Shown: positions 1 to 6,002 of the stretch, in pieces
Layout of the letters: each line of letters begins with the position of its first letter
How positions within the stretch are numbered: the first letter of the stretch is position 1
NCBI GenBank assembly: GCA_006954465.1
Contig: LVVU01000081.1
Location: 3,301-10,910 of the forward strand
DNA: 7,610 nt
Source of the DNA: Candidatus Methanoprimaticola hominis
GTDB lineage: Archaea; Thermoplasmatota; Thermoplasmata; Methanomassiliicoccales; Methanomethylophilaceae
Direction: 5' to 3'
Translations under genes and position numbers: made by a program
Notes under the pieces: model-generated
What the model saw: the letters and a program-made list of their open reading frames with translations, nothing else
Told to the model about the DNA's origin: nothing
The model's database searches: none

Positions 1-45
1 TATAATGGTTTCGTTCCGAAGGACCTTCTTGTCTCTATCCTTTCT

Positions 46-58
46 CCTTAAAATAAGG
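46..58. repeat. Short inverted repeat CCTTA-AAA-TAAGG upstream of the first gene
   Basis: A perfect 5-bp inverted repeat with a 3-nt A spacer lies in an AT-rich patch about 70 nt before the start of the first gene. It stands out against the GC-rich surroundings. It could be an operator, the 3' end of an upstream transcript or a second TATA-like element, but it is short enough to be chance. Nothing else is visible in bases 1-90. Confidence 0.25.
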
Positions 59-91
59 GACAGGGACCGCGATTGCCACGGGTTTGCGACG

Positions 92-99
92 TATTATAT
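92..99 (+). promoter_or_regulatory. TATA box (TATTATAT) for the first gene
   Basis: TATTATAT is centred about 29 nt before the ATG at 125. An archaeal TATA box is normally centred 26-27 nt before the transcription start, so the transcript should begin within a few bases of the ATG and be leaderless or nearly so. No Shine-Dalgarno-like sequence precedes the ATG, which agrees. This is why the start at 125 is preferred over the ATGs at 98 and 5; the ATG at 98 overlaps the box itself. Confidence 0.5.
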
Positions 100-124
100 G
101 TTTTCCGAGCCATCCCCTCGGGCG

Positions 125-1111
125 ATGCAGCAGTTCAATTTCAAGGTCGTCAACGCCGTGGATCCGGACGAGGAGGTTCCGATAATAGTCGCAGGGCAGA
201 TCATGGTCGATGTCCAGAATCTGCTCACGGATGTCGGAGAGCTCATGGTCCGTCAGGAGCTGAGGACCCAGAGACTGCTGCCCGACGGCGTGAGGGACCG
301 TTTCTCCCTGAAGATGCAGGGATACGGAGGGGTCTCCGGGTCCCGCGGCGACAGCACCCTTCTGGAGGATGCCCTGTCCCAGCTCTGCATCGAGCTCGAC
401 CGTGCCAATCTCGCTTCCACGATCCCTCAGGAGACCAGCAACCATATCGAGGCGGCCGGTCGCAAGAGGATCGCATCCGATGTGCTGGCTCTCGCCAAGC
501 ACCTGGAGGGGTACATCCTGACATACGGCTCCGAAGGGGCCATGAGGAAGTTCAGGATGAATGCCAGACAGTCCCTGGAGAAGGAGGCGGCCATGGACCT
601 CTCCGCCATGCCCAGCGCGGTCATCGGCGTCATCTCCCGCGACCCCGAGCATTCCAACCGCTGGCTCATCAGCAGCGGCGAGCCCATGCCGATATCCTTC
701 GCGGATTCCGTGGACCGCTCCGACATCCTCTCGTATCCAGGGTTCGGTCCGCTCATAGCGGTCGGCAACGTGGTGTTCGGAGACGACGGGGAGCCTTGCG
801 GCATAAAGGAGGTCACATCCTGCTACATGTTCCCGTCCGTGAGGTTCCACAGGATCATCACCCCCGAGAGGGACCTGCTCCTGCTCAATCCCGTGGAGGC
901 ATGCCCTTCATACAACGCCGACAAGAAGGCCTGGGTCCTGACCAACGAGGACCTGGGTATAGACGTCTCCAAGCCCTCCTGGGATTCGGCGGTGGCATCG
1001 TTCCACGAGTACCTCATGTTCCTCTGGGAGACCTATGCGGAATCCGACGATGAATTCGAAGGCGAGGAGAAGGAGATCAGGGACCTGCTGAAGTCCTACG
1101 CGTTCCCCTGA
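125..1111 (+). CDS. Uncharacterised 328-aa acidic protein, probably two or three domains
   Basis: I do not recognise this family with confidence. The start at 125 is chosen because a TATA box lies about 29 nt upstream. Earlier in-frame ATGs (5, 98) would add a basic stretch unlike the rest. Residues 1-150 are mixed alpha/beta with a long helical stretch (about 80-155) rich in charged residues. Residues about 165-245 look like a small beta-rich module (VIGVISRDPEHSNRWLI, later GPLIAVGNVVFGDDGEP and IKEVTS), possibly a barrel. Residues 269-328 (AWVLTNEDLGIDV, then a helix with SFHEYLMFLWETY and an acidic tail) resemble the short modules at the ends of antitoxin-like or HicB-like proteins, a weak resemblance only. 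There is no signal peptide, membrane segment or cysteine cluster, so it should be cytosolic. It is probably its own transcription unit, 56 nt before rnp4, and it ends in TGA. The reading frame is secure; the function is unknown. Confidence 0.8.
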   Translation: MQQFNFKVVNAVDPDEEVPIIVAGQIMVDVQNLLTDVGELMVRQELRTQRLLPDGVRDRFSLKMQGYGGVSGSRGDSTLLEDALSQLCIELDRANLASTIPQETSNHIEAAGRKRIASDVLALAKHLEGYILTYGSEGAMRKFRMNARQSLEKEAAMDLSAMPSAVIGVISRDPEHSNRWLISSGEPMPISFADSVDRSDILSYPGFGPLIAVGNVVFGDDGEPCGIKEVTSCYMFPSVRFHRIITPERDLLLLNPVEACPSYNADKKAWVLTNEDLGIDVSKPSWDSAVASFHEYLMFLWETYAESDDEFEGEEKEIRDLLKSYAFP

Positions 1112-1129
1112 GACGGGCATACCCTTTCC

Positions 1130-1137
1130 TATTAATA
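1130..1137 (+). promoter_or_regulatory. TATA box (TATTAATA) for the rnp4-yhbY-serS cluster
   Basis: TATTAATA sits inside the palindrome CTATTAATAG (1129-1138), the only AT-rich patch in the 56-nt gap after the first gene. Its centre is about 34 nt before the ATG at 1168, predicting a leader of roughly 8 nt. No clear ribosome binding site precedes that ATG, as expected for a very short leader. Confidence 0.5.
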
Positions 1138-1167
1138 GTGCGGGGCTTATCGCGCGTCCGAAGCACC

Positions 1168-1491
1168 ATGGGGAAGAGGCGCATCTCGCAGAATCTCGTC
1201 GAGCAGATCGGCGAGGAACGCATATCCAGACTTCTGGATCTGTCCTGCGATGCGGCTCGCGCCGGCAACACGGATCGCGCACGCCGCTATGTGGACCTCG
1301 CCCGCAGGATCTCGGGGAAGACCCGGGTCCCGATGCCGAAGGACCGCCCGTACTGCGGCGGATGCCTGGTGCCGCTCCTTCCCGGCGTCAACTGCCGGGT
1401 CAGGGTGGACGGACACATGGTGCGCACCACATGCGGCTGCTGCGGCGAGATCGCACGCAGGCCGTACATCAGGGAGCAATCACATGAGTGA
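1168..1491 (+). CDS. rnp4: Ribonuclease P protein component 4 (Rpp21/Rpr2 family)
   Basis: This is a protein subunit of archaeal RNase P, the ribonucleoprotein that removes 5' leaders from precursor tRNAs; in the archaeal enzyme it works as a pair with the Rpp29 subunit. The 107-aa product has the family's two parts: N-terminal helices (to about residue 50, ending in YVDLARRISGKTRVPMP) and a C-terminal zinc ribbon with cysteine pairs at 63/66 (CGGC) and 89/92 (CGCC). It also has the typical linking motif PGVNCRVR (72-79) and the closing ARRPY (96-100). Length is normal. The start at 1168 is chosen over an in-frame GTG at 1138 because that GTG lies at the edge of the TATA box and family members begin near here. 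The 3' end overlaps the next gene by 8 nt, so the two are probably translated together. Confidence 0.93.
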   Translation: MGKRRISQNLVEQIGEERISRLLDLSCDAARAGNTDRARRYVDLARRISGKTRVPMPKDRPYCGGCLVPLLPGVNCRVRVDGHMVRTTCGCCGEIARRPYIREQSHE

Positions 1492-1776
1492 GAAGGACGC
1501 CAAGAAGGAGCTGATGAGGCGCGCCAATGACCTCAGCCCCACCGTCAGGGTGGGCAAGGACGGACTGGATCAGGGTCTGTTCGATGAGATCGCCGCGCAG
1601 CTCAAGAAGAACCGCCTGATCAAGGCAAAGGTGCTCTCCAACTCCGACGGCGATGCCAAGGATCCGCCGCCGCGATAGAAGAGGCGACGGGCTGCGTGGT
1701 CGTGGACGTCCGCGGAGGTGTCATGGTCCTTACCGACAAGAGGACATGGACATCGCTCTGTCAGAAGAAATTCTGA
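1484..1776 (+). pseudogene. yhbY: CRM/YhbY-domain RNA-binding protein, interrupted by an apparent frameshift
   Basis: CRM (CRS1-YhbY) proteins bind RNA and associate with pre-50S ribosomes in bacteria; archaeal single-domain copies are thought to act in ribosome assembly. The first frame (1484-1678, 64 aa, stop TAG) carries the typical N-terminal half, including the GxxG RNA-binding loop (VGKDG, 23-27) and LIKAKVL (45-51). The family's second half, AAIEEATGCVVVDVRGGVMVL and onward, is present but in the -1 frame from about 1666 to a TGA at 1774-1776. One missing base in the CCGCCGCCGCG run (1664-1674) explains everything: restoring one base gives a 97-residue protein, the usual length. A binding site AGGGAG (1471-1476) lies 7 nt before the ATG. 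Either the gene is newly broken, the sequence has a one-base error, or a recoding event joins the frames. The well-kept second half favours an error or a very recent mutation. No classic slippery heptamer is visible. Confidence 0.85.
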
Positions 1777-1794
1777 GATTCCAGAGGTTTTACG

Positions 1795-3069
1795 ATGCTT
1801 GACGTGAACGTCATCAGATCAGAGCCTGACATGATCAGGACCATGCTTAGGAACAGGAACAAGGACGAGGCGATCCTCGACAGGTTCCTGGAGGCGGACG
1901 GGGAGTGGAGGTCGCTCACCGACGACAACAACCGTCTCAGGCAGACCCGCAACGAGGTCTCGCTCCAGATCTCCAAGATGCCCAAGGGCGAGGAGAAGGA
2001 TGCGAAGATCGCCGAGATGAGAGAGGTCTCCGACAAGATCAAGGCCAACGACGAGAGGATGGCCGAGCTCGAGAGCATCCGTTCGGAATGCGTTCTCAAC
2101 ATCCCCAACATCCCCGCCGCCGATGTGCCCCTCGGAAAGGACGACACCGAGAACGTCGTCGTCTACGAGGCCGGCAGGAAGAGGGAGTTCGATTTCACAC
2201 CCAAACAGCATTTCGAGATCGCAGAGGATCTTGGGATCATCGACTTCGACGGAGGAGTCAAGGTCGCGGGCAGCGGATTCTACTGCCTGAAAGGGGACGG
2301 AGCCAGGCTCGAGAGGGCCCTCATCAACTTCTTCCTCGACACCCACCAGGACCAGGGCTACACCGAGCTGTTCCCCCCGGTGGTCGTCAACAAGGCCGCC
2401 GTCATCGGAACCGGCCAGTACCCCAACCTGAAGGACGACATGTACTACCTCGAGAAGGACGACATGTTCCTCAACCCCACCGCCGAGGTGCCCATCACCA
2501 ACCTGCTTCAGGACGAGATCCTGGACATCAAGGACCTCCCCATCTACTACACCGCGTACCTCCCCTCGTTCAGGAGGGAGGTCGGAAAGCACGCGGACAC
2601 AAGAGGGATCATCAGGGTCCACGAGTTCAACAAGGTCGAGATGGTCAACTTCGTGAAGCCCGAGGACTCCGCCGCCAGGCTGGAGGAGCTGAGGAAGAAC
2701 GCCGAGGACATCATCAACGCCCTCGACCTCCCGTACAGGGTCCTCTTGCTGTGCACCGGGGACATGAGCTTCTCCTGCAACAAGTGCTACGACCTGGAGC
2801 TCTACGCTCCCGGGAAGGATGCGTACCTCGAGGCATCCTCCTGCTCCAACTTCGGAGACTTCCAGGCCCGCAGGGCCAGGATCAAGTTCAGGCGCGAGCC
2901 CCATCTCAAGAGCGAGTTCGTCCACACCCTCAACGGGTCCGGACTGGCCCTGCCCAGGACGATGGTCGCCATCCTCGAGAACTATCAGAACAAGGATGGA
3001 ACCGTCACGATCCCCGAGGTCCTCAGGCCCTACATGCGCGGTCAGGAAGTCATCGACCGCCGCAGCTGA
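1795..3069 (+). CDS. serS: Seryl-tRNA synthetase, canonical (bacterial/eukaryal-like) type
   Basis: This enzyme charges tRNA-Ser (and tRNA-Sec where present) with serine using ATP, in the cytosol. The 424-aa product has the full class II plan. The N-terminal tRNA-binding antiparallel coiled coil spans roughly residues 25-105, rich in E, K and R. The serine-recognition TAE is at 229-231. Motif 2 is FRREVGKHADTRG (259-271), followed by HEFNKVE (276-282). ATP-site residues lie in EASSCSNFGDFQARR (346-360), and motif 3 is NGSGLALPRTMVAILEN (380-396). It lacks the zinc-site architecture of the rare methanogen-type SerRS, so this lineage uses the common form. The ATG follows GAGGTT (1784-1789) with a 5-nt spacer. 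It lies 18 nt after the yhbY second-frame stop, so probable co-transcription from the promoter before rnp4 would group tRNA processing, ribosome assembly and tRNA charging. It ends in TGA, convergent with the next gene. Confidence 0.97.
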   Translation: MLDVNVIRSEPDMIRTMLRNRNKDEAILDRFLEADGEWRSLTDDNNRLRQTRNEVSLQISKMPKGEEKDAKIAEMREVSDKIKANDERMAELESIRSECVLNIPNIPAADVPLGKDDTENVVVYEAGRKREFDFTPKQHFEIAEDLGIIDFDGGVKVAGSGFYCLKGDGARLERALINFFLDTHQDQGYTELFPPVVVNKAAVIGTGQYPNLKDDMYYLEKDDMFLNPTAEVPITNLLQDEILDIKDLPIYYTAYLPSFRREVGKHADTRGIIRVHEFNKVEMVNFVKPEDSAARLEELRKNAEDIINALDLPYRVLLLCTGDMSFSCNKCYDLELYAPGKDAYLEASSCSNFGDFQARRARIKFRREPHLKSEFVHTLNGSGLALPRTMVAILENYQNKDGTVTIPEVLRPYMRGQEVIDRRS

Positions 3070-3077
3070 AACTCCAA

Positions 3078-3092
3078 CCCCCTCCCGGGGGG
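3078..3092. terminator. GC hairpin between convergent genes, possible bidirectional terminator
   Basis: CCCCC (3078-3082) pairs with GGGGG (3088-3092) around a 5-nt loop in the 25-nt gap between the serS stop and the stop of the convergent HD gene. No T-run follows on either side. Archaeal termination depends mainly on T-tracts, so a terminator role is uncertain. Confidence 0.35.
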
Positions 3093-3094
3093 CT

Positions 3095-4237
3095 TCAGAT
3101 CCTCATGCGATCGAAGTCCTCCAGGAGGTTCTTCGCATTTATCCCGGAACCCTTCTCCACGAGCTTGTCGCGTATGCTGCGCTCCCCCTCGAGGAGGGTG
3201 TTCGATGTTATGCCGTAGCGTCTGGAGATGAACGCCTCCATGTACGCCGCCAGGTGGTCGCACGCCTTGAGGTCGTAGCCGTTCCTGGCTCCGAACCCGT
3301 CCACATCGATGTCCGCGAAGGGGTCGTACACCATGAGGGCGAACTCCTCGCGCCACTCCTCTCTGAGGAGAGGCATGATCCTGGACTCGACCAGGTCCCT
3401 CTCGTACTCCTCGAGGATGGCCGCCAGGCCGTTCACGTTGGTCTTGATGGGGGTGATGACGTCCTTCGTCAGGACCTCCGGGAGGTCGTGGAACAGTCCG
3501 GTGTAGAAGTCGTTGTAGACCTGCTTGTCCGATGCACCGGTGTCGAGGTCGTGGAGGTACATCATGTCGGCCACGAGAAGGGAGTGTCCCAGGACGGTGG
3601 TGCGCGGTATGCGCGGGGTCCTGGCCCAGCGCTGCTGGAACCTGAGCTGTCCGATCAGGTCGATGAAGTTGAACGTGCTGCCGTGGACCTCGAACTCCTG
3701 GACGCCGGCGAGGTCTTTGTGCTGGTCGATCTGGGACTTGATCTCGTCCCTGGTCTGGTCGATGCCGTACAGCGACCTGTTGGAGTCGTAGATCAGGTTG
3801 AACTCCCAGCGTGTAGCGAGGTAGTGCGCCGCCCTGATGATCCTGTCCTCCTCCGAGTCCTTGGGGGATTCGAGATACTCCAGGAGTCTACTCCTGAACT
3901 CTGGGTCCGATCCCGGCACCAGCCTGTCGAACTCGCTCATGACGAACTCGTTGACGGGACCGCTGCGCTCGGCGGTGATCCTGTGGAACACCTGGGGCTT
4001 CAGATCGGTGAGGACGGACCTCTGGATGAACGAGAACAGAGTGTGCTCGATGACGATGCGCCAGTCCACGGAACGGCCCGCGGATTCCTCCGACTTGCCT
4101 ATTATCCAGGCTATCGCAGCCTTGTGGGCCTGCTTGTCGAGCTCGGTGAGGTCGACGGGCCTCATGTGGTCGTTCCACCTGTGCATGTTGGCCGAGTTGA
4201 ACAGGAGGTACAGGATGTCGGCGTTGAGTGCGGACAT
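3095..4237 (-). CDS. HD-superfamily protein (YfbR-like metal site), putative phosphohydrolase
   Basis: The 380-aa product belongs by motif to the HD superfamily of metal-dependent phosphohydrolases. The C-terminal half carries the signature: H218 in VLGHSLLVADMMYL, the doublet H250-D251 in FYTGLFHDLPEVLTKDV, and D327 in KACDHLAAYMEA. The order and the HDLPE context are like YfbR-type nucleotidases. The N-terminal half, with RWNDHMRPVDLTELDKQAHK (20-39) and further conserved-looking histidines (65, 85), resembles larger archaeal and bacterial HD proteins whose substrates are not known. It is cytosolic, with no signal or membrane segment. The start at 4237 is chosen because AAGGAG (minus strand, 4249-4244) lies 6 nt upstream; the in-frame ATG at 4243 touches that site directly and is less likely. 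The upstream membrane-protein gene ends at 4240, so translation is almost certainly coupled. A nucleotide monophosphate or signalling nucleotide substrate is inference only. Confidence 0.88.
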   Translation of the reverse strand: MSALNADILYLLFNSANMHRWNDHMRPVDLTELDKQAHKAAIAWIIGKSEESAGRSVDWRIVIEHTLFSFIQRSVLTDLKPQVFHRITAERSGPVNEFVMSEFDRLVPGSDPEFRSRLLEYLESPKDSEEDRIIRAAHYLATRWEFNLIYDSNRSLYGIDQTRDEIKSQIDQHKDLAGVQEFEVHGSTFNFIDLIGQLRFQQRWARTPRIPRTTVLGHSLLVADMMYLHDLDTGASDKQVYNDFYTGLFHDLPEVLTKDVITPIKTNVNGLAAILEEYERDLVESRIMPLLREEWREEFALMVYDPFADIDVDGFGARNGYDLKACDHLAAYMEAFISRRYGITSNTLLEGERSIRDKLVEKGSGINAKNLLEDFDRMRI

Positions 4238-4239
4238 GC

Positions 4240-4527
4240 TCATCTCCTTGTGAGGTCGACGATGGTCGCGTCGTTCTCCTCGGGCATGCCGTCCATGTAG
4301 TAGACGTATCCGTCGAGGGACTCGTCCTTCTCGATGGAGGCGAGCTCCTCGGAGGACCTCCTGCTGCGCAGGGTGAGGAAGGCGTAGCATCCGATCAGCA
4401 CCAGAAGCCCGAGGACGAAGACCGCCTGGTATCCCGCCTTGGGAGACAGGACGTATCCTGCGAATCCGACTATCATGAACACGAATCCGATGAGCGTGGA
4501 TACCATCGCGATGAGGGGCTTCTCCAT
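4240..4527 (-). CDS. Small membrane protein with two transmembrane helices
   Basis: The 95-aa product has two hydrophobic helices, about residues 5-27 (LIAMVSTLIGFVFMIVGF and on) and 34-53 (AVFVLGLLVLIGCYAFLTL), joined by a short SPKAGYQ turn. A charged soluble tail of about 40 residues follows (RSRRSSEELASIEKDES, ending DATIVDLTRR). The arginines just after helix 2 suggest both ends face the cytosol. No family is recognised. I prefer the start at 4527 because a TATA-like CTCTTATCT (minus, 4559-4551) is centred about 28 nt before it, fitting a leaderless transcript; an in-frame ATG at 4539 would add four residues (99 aa). It ends 2 nt before the HD gene's start, so the two are a transcriptional and translational pair. 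A membrane partner for the HD protein is a guess from position only. Confidence 0.75.
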   Translation of the reverse strand: MEKPLIAMVSTLIGFVFMIVGFAGYVLSPKAGYQAVFVLGLLVLIGCYAFLTLRSRRSSEELASIEKDESLDGYVYYMDGMPEENDATIVDLTRR

Positions 4528-4550
4528 GCTCTGTAGCATGCGTTCATCGT

Positions 4551-4559
4551 AGATAAGAG
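4551..4559 (-). promoter_or_regulatory. TATA-like element for the membrane protein / HD gene pair
   Basis: On the minus strand CTCTTATCT is centred about 28 nt before the ATG at 4527, in the intergenic gap between two divergent units. It matches the archaeal TATA consensus only loosely. The gap also holds an alternating (CG)5 run (4577-4586) between the two promoters; its meaning is unclear. Confidence 0.3.
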
Positions 4560-4603
4560 GCTGGGAACCCGTCCTACGCGCGCGCGACTACGATGACCAA
4601 GGG

Positions 4604-4609
4604 TTTATA
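4604..4609 (+). promoter_or_regulatory. TATA box (TTTATA) for the nitroreductase-mtxX-queDCE unit
   Basis: GGGTTTATAC carries TTTATA centred about 26 nt before the ATG at 4633, the standard archaeal distance to a transcription start. The mRNA should therefore start at or within a base or two of the ATG. No downstream gap in the cluster is large enough for another obvious promoter, so this one probably drives all five genes. Confidence 0.6.
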
Positions 4610-4632
4610 CGACATAGCGATAACGCAGGACC

Positions 4633-5256
4633 ATGGAATTCCTGGATGCCGTAGCCGCAAGATACTCGGCCTATTCCCTCGACGACGGGATCGAGGAGGC
4701 GGGCGTATCCTTCGATGACGTGGTCGAAACCGTCCGCAGGATAGCGCCGGCGGTGCCGTCATCCTACAATTCGCAGACATGCAGGCTGATCGTACTCGGA
4801 GGGGATGACCACAGGGCGTTCTGGTCCATAGTGGCCGACGTCCTCCGTGCCAAGGTAGATGACGAGGAGCGCTTCGCCAGGACCGAGGCGAAGCTGAAGG
4901 GCTTCTCGGACGCCGCAGGCACCATCCTGTTCTACGAGGACGATGCCGGAACGGGGGCGCTCATCGAGAAGCATCCGTCCTACGAGGACGCCTTCCCGGT
5001 CTGGGCGGAGCACGGCGACGCCATGATGCAGTACGCGGTATGGACCGGGCTCTACGACATGGGTCTGGCGGCCAACATCCAGCACTACAACCCCATCATC
5101 GATGACAGGGTCGGGGAGGCCTTCGGCGTCCCGGAGGGACTCAGACTCGTCTGTCAGATGGTCTTCGGAAGGCCGACGGGCGACCGTCCCGTCAAGAGGA
5201 GGCTCTCCGGCGAGGACATGGTCTCGGTCGGACATGCGAAGAGGGATATCGAATGA
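4633..5256 (+). CDS. Nitroreductase-family flavoprotein, FRM2/HBN1-like subgroup
   Basis: The 207-aa product matches the nitroreductase subgroup named after yeast Frm2 ('fatty acid repression mutant'), whose members are FMN-dependent and reduce nitroaromatic compounds in vitro. Recognised blocks in order are RYSAYSLDD (10-18), VPSSYNSQTCRLIVL (about 41-55), a charged central helix with KLKGFSDAAGTILFYED, WAEHGDAMMQYAVWTGLYD, and GLAANIQHYNPIID followed by LRLVCQMVFGRPTG near the C-terminus. The NSQ and HYNP blocks are characteristic of this subgroup. Length is normal, there is no signal peptide, and it should be a cytosolic dimer binding flavin. It is the promoter-proximal gene of the cluster and is joined to mtxX by an ATGA overlap (5253-5256). 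The physiological substrate is unknown; a role in a redox step near preQ0 or methanogenesis would be speculation. Confidence 0.9.
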   Translation: MEFLDAVAARYSAYSLDDGIEEAGVSFDDVVETVRRIAPAVPSSYNSQTCRLIVLGGDDHRAFWSIVADVLRAKVDDEERFARTEAKLKGFSDAAGTILFYEDDAGTGALIEKHPSYEDAFPVWAEHGDAMMQYAVWTGLYDMGLAANIQHYNPIIDDRVGEAFGVPEGLRLVCQMVFGRPTGDRPVKRRLSGEDMVSVGHAKRDIE

Positions 5257-6002
5257 TCGAGCATTCCTCGGAACTGCTCTCCGGCGGGATCCCCGATGCG
5301 GTCGTGGGGATAGGCCGTGGCACCGACAGAGGTCTGGTGGAGGCGAGCGCGGAGGCCGCCGGAGGCCGTGTCACGGTATACGACGATCCGGAGCACATGG
5401 TCGCGGACCTCGTCAACGGAAGGATCGATGCGGCCGTGCGCGGAGATATGCCGTCTGACGTCCTACTGCCGATACTCAAACGCGGACTGGGACTGCAGAG
5501 GCTCGAGCGCGTGGTCCTTCTGGAGCCGATCGGCGGCAAGCTGTTCATGCTCGCGCCCGTGGGCATCGACGAGGGATGGACCGATGATCAGAGGTTCGAC
5601 ATCGCCCGCAGGGCGGCCGAATTCGCCGGAAGGGTCGGGATGAATCCGCGCATAGCCGTCATGTCCGGAGGAAGATGCGAGGACAGGGGCAGGTGCGAGG
5701 CGGTGGACAGGTCCATCGACAGCGCCCTGGCCGTCGCAGGGAGGCTGAAGGAGGCCGGATACGACGCCTACCACAGCCAGATACTCGTGGAGGATGCCAT
5801 CGCGGAGGCGGGTATAATCATCGCCCCCGAGGGCATCACGGGCAACATAATGTTCAGGACCCTCCACTTCGTCGGAGGAGCCTAGGCTCTGGGCGCCCCC
5901 GTCGTGAACTCCGATAAGGTGTTCGTGGACACGTCGAGGGTCAAAACCGATTACAGGGACTCTATCGCCCTGGCAAGGAAGCTAACGAAGGGATTGCGAT
6001 GA
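5253..6002 (+). CDS. mtxX: MtxX / methanogenesis marker protein 4, with in-frame TAG codon (likely pyrrolysine)
   Basis: MtxX is a methanogen-associated protein linked by name to methyltetrahydromethanopterin:coenzyme M methyltransferase but of unproven function; its fold is related to phosphate acetyl/butyryltransferases. Supporting blocks are [16 protein letters not shown] (16-31), [13 protein letters not shown] (57-69), GGRCEDRGR (139-147), and [22 protein letters not shown] plus [12 protein letters not shown] (up to 210). Codon 211 is TAG (5883-5885). The same frame continues for 38 codons with a sensible family C-terminus, [18 protein letters not shown] and [12 protein letters not shown], to TGA at 6000-6002. 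Read through, the protein has 249 residues and its stop overlaps the queD start as ATGA, like the junction with the gene before it. Ending at TAG would leave 210 residues and a 113-nt gap. Pyrrolysine insertion is the best explanation; a recent nonsense mutation or sequence error is the alternative. GAGGG (5241-5245) serves as binding site for the ATG. Confidence 0.88.
5883..5885 (+). other. In-frame amber codon, probable pyrrolysine (residue 211 of MtxX)
   Basis: TAG lies in frame between GGA-GCC and GCT-CTG-GGC. It is centred in a perfect 12-nt palindrome GAGCCTAGGCTC (5878-5889), with a second palindrome GGGCGCCC at 5891-5898. No other annotated gene here uses TAG as a genuine stop. The assignment to pyrrolysine needs pylS, pylT and pylBCD elsewhere in the genome. 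Confidence 0.7.

Noticed and set aside
5..124. N-terminal extension of the first gene to the ATG at 5
   Set aside because: The added residues are basic and low in information, and they would span the TATA box that sits at the right distance for a start at 125.
1671..1680. The TAG at 1676-1678 in yhbY as a second pyrrolysine codon
   Set aside because: Reading through it in the same frame gives an Arg/Trp/Ser-rich stretch with no family likeness. The conserved second half of the protein lies in a different frame, so a frameshift explains the data better.
1655..1680. Programmed -1 frameshifting in yhbY
   Set aside because: No X-XXY-YYZ slippery heptamer or clear downstream pseudoknot is visible at the junction, and the run of CCG units is a simpler source of a one-base loss. 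Kept only as an alternative.
1819..2925. Minus-strand frame of 368 codons opposite serS
   Set aside because: It is a Val/Glu/Leu-rich antisense shadow of a fully recognisable seryl-tRNA synthetase, a usual effect of GC-rich codon use.
2819..4300. Long plus-strand frame of 493 codons across the HD gene
   Set aside because: Its product is a valine- and glutamate-rich mirror of the minus-strand HD gene, which has clear metal-binding motifs, a binding site and a coupled neighbour.
4238..4390. Upstream extension of the HD gene to 4390
   Set aside because: The extra residues are an Arg/His-rich shadow of the overlapping membrane-protein gene, and a strong binding site places the start at 4237.
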